From: an uncultured Clostridium sp.
GTDB taxonomy: Bacteria > Bacillota > Clostridia > TANB77 > CAG-508
DNA length: 64,000 nt
Direction of reading: 5' to 3'
Assembly (NCBI GenBank): GCA_947365805.1
Contig: CANAZY010000004.1
Span: forward strand, 1 to 64,000
Part shown: positions 8,315 through 17,205 of the stretch, in pieces
Layout of the letters: every line of letters starts with the position of its first letter
How positions within the stretch are numbered: position 1 is the first letter of the stretch
The notes under the pieces: model-generated
Database searches by the model: none
Seen by the model: the letters and a program-made list of their open reading frames with translations, nothing else
Told to the model about the DNA's origin: nothing
Program-made: the position numbers and the translations under genes

Positions 8315-8719
8315 CTATTTCACCATATCTTCATATATTTTGTTAATGTCCATTTCGTCTTGGTATTTATTTTCCATTGGACACATTCCTGTTTGAGCGT
8401 TGTTTTTAATGTAATCTACTAGTACACCGTATGAATATTGTATCTTGGCATTCTCTAATACTGGAATTGCAATTTTACTTAATGTTTTTGCGTATATTTC
8501 CTTTACTCCTGCTACTACCATAACAGAGGCTGCTACTTTTCCGATTACCTTATCTGCAACAATACTTCCTTTTAGTGCCTCTTTGTTTTCTTTTAAGATA
8601 GAAACCAAATCAATAATTCTATTGTTGTAATATTCTTTTATGGTTCCATCTTGATATGCTACTACTAATGACGCATTTTTTTGCTTTAAAATCTCTTTTA
8701 TCTCTTCTAATTTTGTCAT
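8315..8719 (-). CDS. DUF1893 family protein
   Basis: Protein of 134 residues. It reads like the DUF1893 family, with the ASLVVAYQDGTIKEYY start, the glycine/alanine core DKVIGKVAASVMVVAGVKE, and NAKIQYSYGVLVDYI. The fold is related to cytidine deaminases but the function is unknown, and I see no zinc-binding HxE/CxxC set. A conserved Cys lies in TGMCPMEN. It starts 3 bases after the end of the ECF S-component gene and is probably cotranscribed with it and the DUF362 gene. No signal peptide. The family call rests on pattern memory only. Confidence 0.7.
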   Translation of the reverse strand: MTKLEEIKEILKQKNASLVVAYQDGTIKEYYNNRIIDLVSILKENKEALKGSIVADKVIGKVAASVMVVAGVKEIYAKTLSKIAIPVLENAKIQYSYGVLVDYIKNNAQTGMCPMENKYQDEMDINKIYEDMVK

Positions 8720-8722
8720 ATC

Positions 8723-9280
8723 TTAGTCTAATCTTGCTCCCTTCTTAATTGCTTTTGCAATCAATGGTACAAAGCTAAGTTGGATGATAATTCCTGGCAA
8801 TCCTACTTTGATGCTTTCTATTACAGAAATTCCATAGGTTGGTAATCCTAAACCATTTATTGCTACTGCTAATACTCCTGCATAAAGAATTCTACCTAGA
8901 ATAATCGTTGCAATCAGTGATATATATGAGTTAAATTTTTTATTAAATATACTTAATAAAATAGCATATATAACAAGTTCAATTAACATATATGGTAATC
9001 GTGCAAGGCTTGGCATTCCTGTTAATAAGTAACTACATATTACAGAACTTCCTGCAACAATAGTACTGCTCGTAATTCCAAATGTTAATGCTGCAATTAG
9101 TACTGCTATATGCATTGGTAAAAATGTTGCTCCTGCACTTGTTCCTGCAAGCACATGAAATATTCTAGGAAGTGTAATTCCAATACCACTTAATAAGATT
9201 GTTCCTATGATATATTTTGCCTTTGTAGATTGTAAGGTTTCTAATAAATGATTTTTGTTTTCTAATACTTTTTCTTTCAT
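8723..9280 (-). CDS. ECF transporter S component-like membrane protein
   Basis: Integral membrane protein of 185 residues with about six hydrophobic helices (near 24-45, 55-75, 78-95, 100-115, 120-142 and 150-178). Size and topology fit the substrate-binding S component of an energy-coupling factor vitamin transporter. The LPMHIAVLIAALTFG segment and the positively charged C-terminal end agree with that. Substrate specificity cannot be read from the sequence, and no ECF ATPase or T component lies nearby. It would have to share a common module encoded elsewhere, as is usual for this group. It sits in a tight operon between the DUF362 and DUF1893 genes. Confidence 0.7.
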   Translation of the reverse strand: MKEKVLENKNHLLETLQSTKAKYIIGTILLSGIGITLPRIFHVLAGTSAGATFLPMHIAVLIAALTFGITSSTIVAGSSVICSYLLTGMPSLARLPYMLIELVIYAILLSIFNKKFNSYISLIATIILGRILYAGVLAVAINGLGLPTYGISVIESIKVGLPGIIIQLSFVPLIAKAIKKGARLD

Positions 9281-9303
9281 AATATTTTCCTCCTAATTGA
9301 TAA

Positions 9304-10185
9304 TTATAATTCGATAAGTTCATATTCTTTTGAACCAATTCCTAATTCTTCTGCTACATCAATAGTATGCGTTCCATGTCTTGATTCTACTCTTTCTAAG
9401 AAATGTGCTTTTCCTTCATCATCTGATTTTTTTACTAAATCGATACATGCTTGGTCAATAGCAACAGGGTCTAATGATGCTAAAATCCCAATATCTTTTA
9501 TACAAGGATCTTCTGCAACACTACAGCAATCACAATCAACACTCATATTGCACATAACATTAATATATGCAATGTTTCCTTTAAAATAATTTACAACAGA
9601 TAATGCACTATCTGCCATTGCCTCTAAAAATTCATCTTGTTTTGCTAAATTATCCCATAGAACTGTTTGGTCTTTTGTTTTTCCTGCTGAATGAATCCAT
9701 GATTTTCCTTCTGAGGAACCACATCCAATCGATAATTGTTTTAATGCTCCACCATATCCACCCATTGGATGACCTTTAAAATGAGATAGTACTAACATTG
9801 AATCATAGTTAGCCATGTTTTTTCCTACATAATTTTTCTTAATTACTTTACCATTTGGTATTTCAAGTTCTAAATCGTCTCCTTCTGCATCCATAATATC
9901 TACATTAAAATACTTGTTCCAACCATGTTTTTCCATTAATTTTTTGTGTCTCTTAGTTGTATTTCGTTCTCCTTCATAGGCTGTATTACACTCTACAATG
10001 GTTCCATTTACATGTTCTACCATGGGTTTCATAAATTCTGGGTGTAAATAGTTTTGGTTTCCTTCCTCTCCTGAATGAACTTTAACAGCAACTTTTCCTG
10101 GTAATTTTCTTCCTAATGCTTCATACATTTTAATTACATTTTCTGGGGTTATTTCCCTTGTAAAATAAACTTTTGCTTTTTCCAT
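9304..10185 (-). CDS. DUF362 domain protein
   Basis: Protein of 293 residues resembling the DUF362 family, often annotated as an iron-sulfur or ferredoxin-linked protein. Visible blocks are the VKVHSGEEGNQNYLHPEFM start, VLSHFKGHPMGGYGGALKQL, and a cysteine-rich segment (VMCNMSVDCDCCSVAEDPC) near residues 210-232. That segment could hold a metal or Fe-S site, although no classic CxxCxxCxxxC ferredoxin repeat is present. The DPVAIDQACIDLV block near the end is typical of the family. No signal peptide. It is first in a three-gene set with the ECF-like and DUF1893 proteins. Biochemical function is unknown. Confidence 0.8.
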   Translation of the reverse strand: MEKAKVYFTREITPENVIKMYEALGRKLPGKVAVKVHSGEEGNQNYLHPEFMKPMVEHVNGTIVECNTAYEGERNTTKRHKKLMEKHGWNKYFNVDIMDAEGDDLELEIPNGKVIKKNYVGKNMANYDSMLVLSHFKGHPMGGYGGALKQLSIGCGSSEGKSWIHSAGKTKDQTVLWDNLAKQDEFLEAMADSALSVVNYFKGNIAYINVMCNMSVDCDCCSVAEDPCIKDIGILASLDPVAIDQACIDLVKKSDDEGKAHFLERVESRHGTHTIDVAEELGIGSKEYELIEL

Positions 10186-10208
10186 ATTTTATTTCTCTCC
10201 TTTCAATT

Positions 10209-10233
10209 AGTTGGGTTGCATGATATGCAACCC
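10209..10233. repeat. Dispersed palindrome GGGTTGCAT...ACCCCTAC
   Basis: GGGTTGCATGATATGCAACCC followed by CCTAC. The 42632 copy has the same palindrome. It lies after the MerR gene stop on the minus strand. Confidence 0.6.
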
Positions 10234-10239
10234 CTACGT

Positions 10240-10624
10240 TTATGGTTCTTCTAAAAAGTCTTTTCTTTTTCCTGCTACAATATCATCATATACGGTAATT
10301 TTGTAATCTAATCGTTCAATTGTTTTTTCAATTTCTTCCTTCTTTTGGATTAACCTTTTTCTTTGTTCAATTAGCAATTCTCTTCTTGCTTCTGCTGTTT
10401 TCTTTCCTTGATGAAACAATTTTACATACTCAAGTAGTACCTCAATTGGCATACCTGCATTTCGCATACATTTCATAAATTCGATCCATTTACATGATTC
10501 TTCATCAAAATCTCGAATTCCACTTTTGGTTCTTGGTACAGCAGGAATTAGTCCTATTTTTTCGTAATATCGTATAGTATCTCCGTGTTAGGTCATATTT
10601 TTTGCCTACTTCTGCAATTGTCAT
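10240..10624 (-). CDS. MerR-family transcriptional regulator, with a +1 shift
   Basis: MerR regulator of 127 residues. It starts at an ATG (10624-10622) as MTIAEVGKKYDLT. The zero frame breaks at ACA-CGG-AGA, inside the DNA-binding helix. Skipping the C gives GDTIRYYEKIGLIPAVPR, the hallmark of the family (x-D-T-x-R-Y-Y). It continues through the wing (GIRDFDEESCKWIEF) and a C-terminal coiled coil (RELLIEQRKRLIQKKEEIEK). Without the shift, only a fragment without the recognition helix could be made, starting at an internal Met. Its promoter has the long spacer usual for MerR control. The likely target is itself, perhaps the MFS exporter next door. Confidence 0.88.
10582..10585 (-). other. +1 recoding site, ACA CGG AGA
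   Basis: CGG at codon 14 of the MerR gene. Skipping the C (complement of base 10585) reads GGA GAT ACT ATA CGA, restoring the DTIRYYE motif. Confidence 0.85.
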
Positions 10625-10651
10625 ATACTCCCTCCTTTTTTGTCTACTTAT

Positions 10652-10682
10652 TATATATCATTTGGAGCTAGCTCTAAGTCAA
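10652..10682 (-). promoter_or_regulatory. MerR-type promoter with palindromic operator
   Basis: Minus strand: TTGACT (10682-10677), a 19-base spacer containing the palindrome GAGCTAGCTC, then TATATA (10657-10652). A 19-base spacer with a dyad is typical of MerR-activated promoters. Confidence 0.65.
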
Positions 10683-10723
10683 TAGTTTTTTAAAATTTTT
10701 TTATTTTTTCTAAGTAAGATAAA

Positions 10724-10763
10724 AAAAGATGGCAAAATACAAAAAACGTATCTTGCCATCTTT
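10724..10763 (-). terminator. Rho-independent terminator after the MFS gene
   Basis: Minus strand: AAGATGGCAAGATAC, loop, GTATTTTGCCATCTT, then a run of Ts. It directly follows the MFS stop codon. Confidence 0.8.
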
Positions 10764-11959
10764 TATTTTTCATCTCGTATTGTCTTTGACCCCATTGTTA
10801 CGACAGAGGCGATTATCATAAATATTCCAGAAATTACAAACATTTTCTCTACTCCTATTTTTTCTGCAATTGGTGCTGTTAAGAATAGTCCAATTGGGGT
10901 TGCGAGTTGCATAAAACTCATTACAATTGAAAATACTCGTCCTTGCTTTTGCGGTTCTATTTTGGTTTGTAAGATAACCGTATATAGTCCTTCAAAAAAT
11001 GGTCCCATTATTCCCATAATGAACGTTAATATAACAAATAACCAAAACATTGAAGTTGGTACAAGTCCTGATGCAATTAGTGCTACTGCAAAAATTAGCA
11101 TTGCTACTAAAATCGTATATTGCTTTTTTCGAAATCCTACTTCTTTTGCCATTGCAATTCCTCCAATTAGCATGCCTATGGAAAATAGTACTTCCACAAT
11201 ACTAACGTGAATTGCTTCCAAACCAAAATAGTTTTTGGTAATTAGAGGATACATAGAAGCAATTGGCATGAAGATAAGACAAATAGCAATTACGTAGATG
11301 GTTAAGAGCCATAAAAATTTCGACTGTCTTATTTCTAAAAATCCTTCCTTCATCTCCTTTAAAATATTGCTTTTTTCTTCTTTCTTTTCTGGATTGGGAA
11401 TTTGTACAATTGCAATACTTCCAATTCCAAATATTGCTCCAATAATATCCAAAAAGATAATGTATGGTAATGGAATTGCTCCAAATAAAATTCCTGCAAG
11501 AATTGGTGCTACAATTAATGTTACTGAATTTATCATTTGGTTAATCCCAGATATTTTTACTAACATATCTTTTGGTGCAAGCATTGGAATAGAGGCGGTA
11601 AAACTTGGCGAATGAAATGTACTTCCTAATGAACGAATTGCCAAAACAATATACATTCCTGTCATTGATGGCTCGCCATATAGGAAAAACACACCCAAAA
11701 TAAGTGTTGCAATCGCAATCATACCATCTGAATACATCATAATTTTCTTTCGGTCTAATCGGTCTACAATGACACCTGCAATTGGTCCTAATAAAATTTG
11801 TGGTAAAATCCCTGCAATTGTAGCAAGTGCTAAATCAATAGCAGAACCTGTTTTAAATGTAATATACCAAATAATTGCATACTGAACAATAGCACTTGTT
11901 AATAATGACATCGTTTGTCCTATAAATATTGTTGCAAATGTCTTTTTCAAGTTCTTCAC
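10763..11959 (-). CDS. MFS multidrug/macrolide-type efflux transporter
   Basis: Major facilitator of 398 residues with about twelve hydrophobic helices. The loop after helix 2 has the MFS motif A variant GVIVDRLDRKKIMMYSDG (about 60-77). It most resembles the MFS_3 or Mef-like drug exporters (LAPKDMLVKISGINQMINSVT, and the linker region IPNPEKKEEKSN between halves). The start is GTG at 11959-11957 behind a GGAG site. Divergent from the RelB-like gene. It lies upstream of the MerR gene on the same strand, separated by a strong terminator, so any regulatory link is only suggested. No CGG codon and no frame break. The substrate cannot be told. Confidence 0.85.
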   Translation of the reverse strand: MKNLKKTFATIFIGQTMSLLTSAIVQYAIIWYITFKTGSAIDLALATIAGILPQILLGPIAGVIVDRLDRKKIMMYSDGMIAIATLILGVFFLYGEPSMTGMYIVLAIRSLGSTFHSPSFTASIPMLAPKDMLVKISGINQMINSVTLIVAPILAGILFGAIPLPYIIFLDIIGAIFGIGSIAIVQIPNPEKKEEKSNILKEMKEGFLEIRQSKFLWLLTIYVIAICLIFMPIASMYPLITKNYFGLEAIHVSIVEVLFSIGMLIGGIAMAKEVGFRKKQYTILVAMLIFAVALIASGLVPTSMFWLFVILTFIMGIMGPFFEGLYTVILQTKIEPQKQGRVFSIVMSFMQLATPIGLFLTAPIAEKIGVEKMFVISGIFMIIASVVTMGSKTIRDEK

Positions 11960-12067
11960 TTAAGTTCACTCTCCTTCGTTTCTATTTTAGCATATATACA
12001 ATTTGTTGTATACGTTTTTATGTTTATTCTTTAATATATATTTCGTATAATTTTAATTTATTTGTAC

Positions 12068-12115
12068 ATATTATATGTGCATAATATTGACATTGCACAT
12101 ATAATATAGTAGAAT
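12068..12115 (+). promoter_or_regulatory. Promoter and operator of the RelB/YafQ pair
   Basis: TTGACA (12087-12092), 17 bases, TAGAAT (12110-12115). A perfect 14-base inverted repeat, ATATTATATGTGCA (12068-12081) and TGCACATATAATAT (12094-12107), flanks the -35 box. It suits autorepression by the antitoxin complex. Confidence 0.75.
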
Positions 12116-12136
12116 TACACGAAAGGAGATGATAAT

Positions 12137-12415
12137 ATGGCTACTACAAATGTGACAATTCGTATGGATGAAGAATTAAAAAAACAAGCAGAAGACCTAT
12201 TTTCCGCTTTGGGTTTAAATATGACAACTGCTCTTATTTCTTTCATTAAACAATCTGTTCGTGAACAAAGAATACCTTTTATTTTATCAAGGGATATACC
12301 AAATGAAGAAACAAAATTAGCAATTCAAGAAGTGCAAGAAATGAAGAAAAATCCTAATAAAAAAACGTATTCTTCCTTTTCCGAACTTGTAGAGGAGGTG
12401 CAAAATAAAATATAA
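12137..12415 (+). CDS. RelB/DinJ-family antitoxin
   Basis: Antitoxin of 92 residues with an N-terminal ribbon-helix-helix (TTNVTIRMDEELKKQAEDLF, then GLNMTTALISFIKQSV) and a C-terminal toxin-binding tail (ELVEEVQNKI). It should bind the inverted repeat in its promoter as a dimer and neutralise the toxin encoded next. AAAGGAG precedes the ATG. Its last codons carry the AGGAGG site for the toxin and overlap the toxin gene by 11 bases, so translation is coupled. Size and layout are normal for a DinJ-type antitoxin. Confidence 0.9.
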   Translation: MATTNVTIRMDEELKKQAEDLFSALGLNMTTALISFIKQSVREQRIPFILSRDIPNEETKLAIQEVQEMKKNPNKKTYSSFSELVEEVQNKI

Positions 12416-12680
12416 CATTGTACCTTCTAACAAATTCAAAAAAGATTTAAAATTAGCCATTAAAAGAGGTTATGACATTTCTCTACTTGAAATCATTGTA
12501 GACACTTTAGCAAATGGTCAAAAACTTCCCACCAGAAATAAAGACCATGCTTTATCTGGTAATTATTCTAATTGTAGAGAATGTCATATTACTTCTGATT
12601 GGCTACTAGTATATGAAATTTCTGAAAGTGAATTAATATTATATCTTACTAGAACTGGTAGTCATAGTGATTTATTTTAG
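12405..12680 (+). CDS. YafQ-family mRNA interferase toxin with an apparent ATA start
   Basis: RelE-superfamily toxin of 91 residues in a frame with no ATG, GTG or TTG at its head. AGGAGG (12393-12398) is followed, six bases later, by ATA AAA TAT AAC. The family starts as MKYNIVPSNKFKKDL-like, so ATA at 12405 replaces ATG. The body matches YafQ: KRGYDISLLEIIVDTLANG, ALSGNYSNCRECHITSDWLL and the C-terminal TRTGSHSDLF with its catalytic histidine. It overlaps the antitoxin gene by 11 bases and its end overlaps the convergent ABC gene by 32. A weak start would keep toxin low relative to antitoxin. ATT at 12417 is the only other near-cognate option close by. Confidence 0.82.
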   Translation: MKYNIVPSNKFKKDLKLAIKRGYDISLLEIIVDTLANGQKLPTRNKDHALSGNYSNCRECHITSDWLLVYEISESELILYLTRTGSHSDLF

Positions 12681-14402
12681 TTTCTATATTTCGATTTGCC
12701 AATTTATAATACTCACCCTTTTTTGCTAATAATTCCTGGTGTGTTCCTTGTTCAATAATATTTCCCTTTTCTAATACAATAATTTGATTACACTCTTGTA
12801 TGGTTGATAATCTATGTGCAATAATAATGGCTATTTTATTTTTTGTGATTTGTTTCATTGCGTTTTTTAATAGCATTTCTGAATGGTAACTAAGAGATGA
12901 GGTCACTTCGTCTAAAATAATTATATCTGGGTTAATTGCCATAATTCTTGCAAAATTGATTAATTGTTTTTCTCCTTTTGATAAGATATCTGGGTTATGA
13001 TATATATCTGTTTTGTAACCGTTTGGCAAGCTCATTATTTTTTCATGTAAGTTTAGTTTCTTAAAAATCTCTTCTATTTCTTCTTCTGAAATTGCTTCAT
13101 TTGCATAACGAATATTCTCTATAATTGTATTTTTTAGTATAGTAACATCTTGCATAACATATCCAATTTTTGCACGTAGACTTTGTAAATTATAATCTCC
13201 GTATTTCTTTCTTATTTATCAAAATACTTCCATTTGTTGCCTTATAAAACCCACATATCAGATTAACAATAGTACTTTTTCCACTTCCTGTTCTTCCAAC
13301 TAATGCAATTTGTTGTTTTGGTCCAATTTTTAAATTAAATTTTTCTAATACTTTTTGATGTTCATTATATCCAAATTCTACATTTTCAAATTCAATAGAT
13401 GTAATTTTATTTACTTGTTTTCCCTCTTTCGTCTTTTCTATGTCTTCAATATTTAAAAAATCTAATATTTTACAAAACGCCATATAACAACGGCTAAAGT
13501 TAGTAAGATGCTTCAAAAACCAGTGTATATCCGATTCTAATGTATCTCTCCATTCTATCATAATCATAACAAGACCATAACTGATAATTCCTTTTGTTAA
13601 CCCTATAGTTCCTACAGTTATTAGCCATATGAACGAACATGCAGTAATAATTGTAAACATTGCATTATAAAATGCAATCTGTTTATTTAATTTTTGTGAT
13701 ACCTTATTATATTCTTGTATCGTTTCATCTAGTTTTTCAATTTTTTGTTGTTCTATTTGCAAACTTTTAATGGTTGTAAATCCACTAATTCCTTCATTCA
13801 TTTGATTCAATACTTCTATGGTAATTTGTCGTACTTTCTTTAATAAGGTAATTGTTTTTCGATTTAATAGGATAGTCACAAAAATTCCGAATAAGTATGT
13901 AATAACAATTCCCACTCCTATTTGTATATTAGCTACTAGTAATAATATAGAAAAAGCTAAGCTTCGAAATAATCCCATAACAAACATTTCCACCGCGATT
14001 CTTGGCATCAATTCCCCTGCATCCTTTGCATCATTTGATAAGAATTGTAAAATTGTCCCTGTTGTATTTTGGTCATAAAATTTTGTATCAATTTGCATTA
14101 GTTTGTGAAAAATATCTTTCTTTAATTCTCCTGTTATTTGGTAACCTAAGTTCAACCTTACAATACAATATTTTAAAACAAAGTAACATGATATCATATT
14201 AGCAATGGCATATAATCCACCAAAAAGAAGGATTGCGCCGTATATTTCCATTTGGAATTTCAATATCTAATATTTGTTTGGTAAAAAAAGGTGTTGTCAT
14301 TACTTCAAAAGCAAAGCAAAATACAATAAGTAATATCAAAAAATTTACTTTTTTATCATAGTTTTTATATCGATACATTTGAAATAGTTTGTTTTTCTTC
14401 AT
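12649..14402 (-). CDS. ABC exporter half-transporter (membrane plus ATPase domain), with two +1 shifts
   Basis: Fused membrane-ATPase exporter subunit, cut into three open frames by two CGG sites. After skipping one base at each, it reads through as 583 residues, the normal size. The first site (ATA-CGG-CGC, codon 55) joins the first helix to GAILLFGGLYAIANM. The second (ATA-CGG-AGA, codon 401) gives GDYNLQSLRAKIGYVMQDV, just after Walker A (GRTGSGKST). The signature is the variant LSKGEKQ and Walker B is IIILDEVTSS. It starts 3 bases after the stop of the partner at 14406, so the two likely form a heterodimer. Substrate unknown; AraC regulation is possible from position. Confidence 0.88.
13198..13201 (-). 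other. +1 recoding site, ATA CGG AGA
   Basis: CGG at codon 401 of the second ABC subunit. Skipping the C (complement of base 13201) reads GGA GAT TAT AAT and restores the stretch between Walker A and the Q-loop. Confidence 0.82.
14237..14240 (-). other. +1 recoding site, ATA CGG CGC
   Basis: CGG at codon 55 of the second ABC subunit. Skipping the C (complement of base 14240) reads GGC GCA ATC CTT and continues the membrane domain. Confidence 0.82.
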
Positions 14403-14405
14403 TTT

Positions 14406-16149
14406 TTATACCTTATCCTTATTTATTTCCATCATATTTCTATAATCTTTATTTTTTATTAATTCTTCATGAGTTCCTACATATGTTGTCCCATTATGAA
14501 AAAATACAATTTGATTCATTTTCTCCAATAATGAAAAATCATGCGTAATAAGTATAATCGTTTTTGGATTATCCGCTATTACTTTTTTAAACACTTCAAT
14601 TTTTGTTTTTTCATCTAATTTATTAATTGCTTCGTCTAATAATAAAATTGGTTTGTCTGTTGTTAGCGCTCTTGCTAGTGCAATTCGTTGTTTTTGTCCG
14701 CCAGATAATGTAATTCCCTTCTCTCCCACATAACTATCTTCTTTTTTATCAAAATGTTCAATATCCGCTTTTAAGCTTACTTTATCAATAATTTTCTCTA
14801 GCTCTTCTTGTTTTAATTTTCCTTCAAAATCAATATTTTCACGAATGGTACCAGAAAATATAAATGGATCTTCGGGTACAAAAGCAATCTCATTTCGTAA
14901 TATTTGTTTATTATGCTTCTTAATATGGTAGTGATTAAAATAAATATCCCCTTCGTGCTCATAAAATCCCAATAAAGCTTTTACAAATATACTTTTTCCA
15001 CTTCCATTTTCTCCAACAATCGCTATCTTTTCTCCTGGTTTTATTTTTAAATTAATGTTACTTACGATTTCTTTTTCTCCAGCTCTTATTTTTACATTAA
15101 ATAGTATTAATTTTTTTAAATCCTCTAGCTTAGCTATATCTACTTCTTTCTCTTCTTGAAGATTAAATAGTTGGTTTAATAAACCATTTGTCACAATAAA
15201 ATCATCAATACTGTCTAAGTTATTTCCTAAACGAATAAAATACCCCATAACCGTTTGTGCAAAGCTCTCAAGAACAGTAAGAGAGCCTAGGCTTAAGCTT
15301 CCGTTTTGTAACTAATATTCCCCCAATTATAAAAATAATAGGGCTTGCTAAATATTGAATGTGGTCTGTAATAATTTCATGAAACAACACTAGGTTAATA
15401 AATTTTCTTTGGTCTTTTACATGAACTTCGTTTAATGTATCATATTGTTCTATTTCACTTTCTTGTTTGTTAAGCATGCGTATCATCTTAAAATTATTTA
15501 TGCAGTAAGTTGTTTTCGCAAGCATTTCTTTATTACTTTTTACCATTTGTCCAATTTTAGGTCCTAGTTTCTTAAAATACCAAATTCCAAATAATAAAAT
15601 AACACTCACACTAATAATCATGTAAATAGTAATGGCTGTATTTAATTTCATTCCTTGATAAATAACATAAATTACAATAAAAAAGCTATCTAATATTAAA
15701 TTTAAGCTCGTTTGAAAAAAATGCGAAAAAATATTGGCATCATCACGAATTCTTTGTAACATTTCGTTTTTATCATAGGAATAATAACTTTCGTACTCTA
15801 AATTTTGAATGTGCTTAAAAATCGTCATACGAATATTGTAATTTACTTTTAATGTAAATTTTGAAGTAATGTTATCACGTATATATGAAATTCCTGAAAT
15901 ACATAAATAAAGGAAAAATAGATAAATAGAAATTACTAATATGTTTTGCAAAAGTGTAATTCCAAACCATTTTGTTAAAAAATTAGGTATTACACTTGTA
16001 TCTCCAAAAGCAATTCCATCAATTCCATATTTAATACACATGGGTATTTGTAATTTTAAATATGTAATTACCGCACTTAATACTGGAATTATTAGCATAT
16101 ATCGTTTTGTATTGTAAAGTGAAGCTACTATAATTTTTTTCTTCTTCAT
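14406..16149 (-). CDS. ABC exporter half-transporter, first subunit, with a +1 shift
   Basis: Fused membrane-ATPase exporter subunit. The zero frame gives a complete six-helix membrane domain, then breaks at AAA-CGG-AAG. Skipping the C gives VTKGSLSLGSLTVLESFAQ, matching the conserved segment (G-x-L-T/S-x-G) before the last helix of such exporters, where glycine is expected. The ATPase part has Walker A GENGSGKS, signature LSGGQKQR and Walker B ILLLDEAINKLD, and ends at 14406. The rebuilt length is 580 residues. The degenerate residue after Walker B (DEA) leaves open whether this site hydrolyses ATP. It precedes the partner gene by 3 bases. Confidence 0.88.
15300..15303 (-). other. +1 recoding site, AAA CGG AAG
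   Basis: CGG at codon 283 of the first ABC subunit. Skipping the C (complement of base 15303) reads GGA AGC TTA AGC. Glycine is the family residue here. Confidence 0.85.
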
Positions 16150-16206
16150 TTTTTATTCCCTACTTTTTCTGATTAATATTTTTATTATATCGTTACATAA
16201 AAACAA

Positions 16207-16243
16207 AAACCAAACTTTTCATTATCTAAAAAAGTTTGGTTTA
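16207..16243 (-). terminator. Terminator after the AraC-type gene
   Basis: Stem AAACCAAACTTTT / AAAAGTTTGGTTT followed by a T-rich run on the minus strand, overlapping the stop codon at 16241. Confidence 0.75.
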
Positions 16244-17110
16244 TTGTTTTTTCTTAACTGGTATACCATATTCGCACCAGTTATTATAATAAATTTCAAT
16301 ATTGTAATAAGGATATACATATTCATACTCAGAGTTTGGTAACCACTGTAAAAAAATTTGATTAATCATATCTAAAATATCTTTTTGTTTTTCGGATTTT
16401 ACTTTAAACAATGCCCATGTTGCTTTTGGTATCACTACCTTTGAGAAATCCTGTCGTTTTTCTTTTCCTAAAATATAATAATGCATTTTATCTTCTTCTT
16501 GACCCATTCTCATCTCTTCTATGTTCGTATAAATGGATGCTCCATAATAAAATGAAGTTGAAGTTCGCTTTATATAATCTAATGTTCCATCTTTGCAAAC
16601 TTGTCTCCATAATTCAGCAATTGCTTTTGAATCGGTTGTTTTAATAAGTTTTGTGCTTTTCCCATAAAATGTTTGCTCTTCTAATGGAACGATTCGATAT
16701 TCTAATTTTTGAGATGAAACTGCCGTATTATCAAATGTTACTTTTGGAAATACTTTTAATGAATTTGTCATTTGTTTTACTTTACTTGGTGCTATGTTAT
16801 ACATTTTCTTAAATGCTCTTGTAAAGGAAATTGGTGAATCATATTGATATTTTAATGCAACATCAATTACTTTTTCTCCTTTTGCTAACTCTTGCATAGC
16901 ACAAGAAAGTCTTCTTTTTCTAACATATTCTGCTAATGTCATATTACCAACTACAAAAGAAAAAATCCTTTGTAAAGCATAGTCTGTTATTCCTGCTATT
17001 TTTGCAATTTCTTTATAATTAATTTCTTCTGTTAAATGATTTTCTATATCTTCAATGACTTGATTTAATACTTCATTATAATTTTTCAAGTTTCTCACCT
17101 TGTGTAACAT
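16241..17110 (-). CDS. AraC-family regulator with a GyrI-like effector domain
   Basis: Regulator of 289 residues. The N-terminal AraC DNA-binding domain (about 15-115) has two helix-turn-helix units (NYKEIAKIAGITDYALQRIF, then DVALKYQYDSPISFTRAFKK). The C-terminal effector-binding domain (about 135-287) has the typical ELWRQVCKDGTLDYI and QWLPNSEYEYVYPYYNIEIY segments. This design, as in Rob or BmrR-like proteins, binds hydrophobic drugs or peptides. It is upstream of and codirectional with the heterodimeric ABC exporter, with 91 bases and a terminator between, so it may activate that exporter when a drug is present. This link is inferred from position. Confidence 0.85.
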   Translation of the reverse strand: MLHKVRNLKNYNEVLNQVIEDIENHLTEEINYKEIAKIAGITDYALQRIFSFVVGNMTLAEYVRKRRLSCAMQELAKGEKVIDVALKYQYDSPISFTRAFKKMYNIAPSKVKQMTNSLKVFPKVTFDNTAVSSQKLEYRIVPLEEQTFYGKSTKLIKTTDSKAIAELWRQVCKDGTLDYIKRTSTSFYYGASIYTNIEEMRMGQEEDKMHYYILGKEKRQDFSKVVIPKATWALFKVKSEKQKDILDMINQIFLQWLPNSEYEYVYPYYNIEIYYNNWCEYGIPVKKKQ

Positions 17111-17205
17111 AATACCATAGATATACTAATTTGTAAATAGAGCTACATCACACAGATGTCATATATTCACCTTGTTTTCATATACATATTACGAGGTGTA
17201 TTCGA

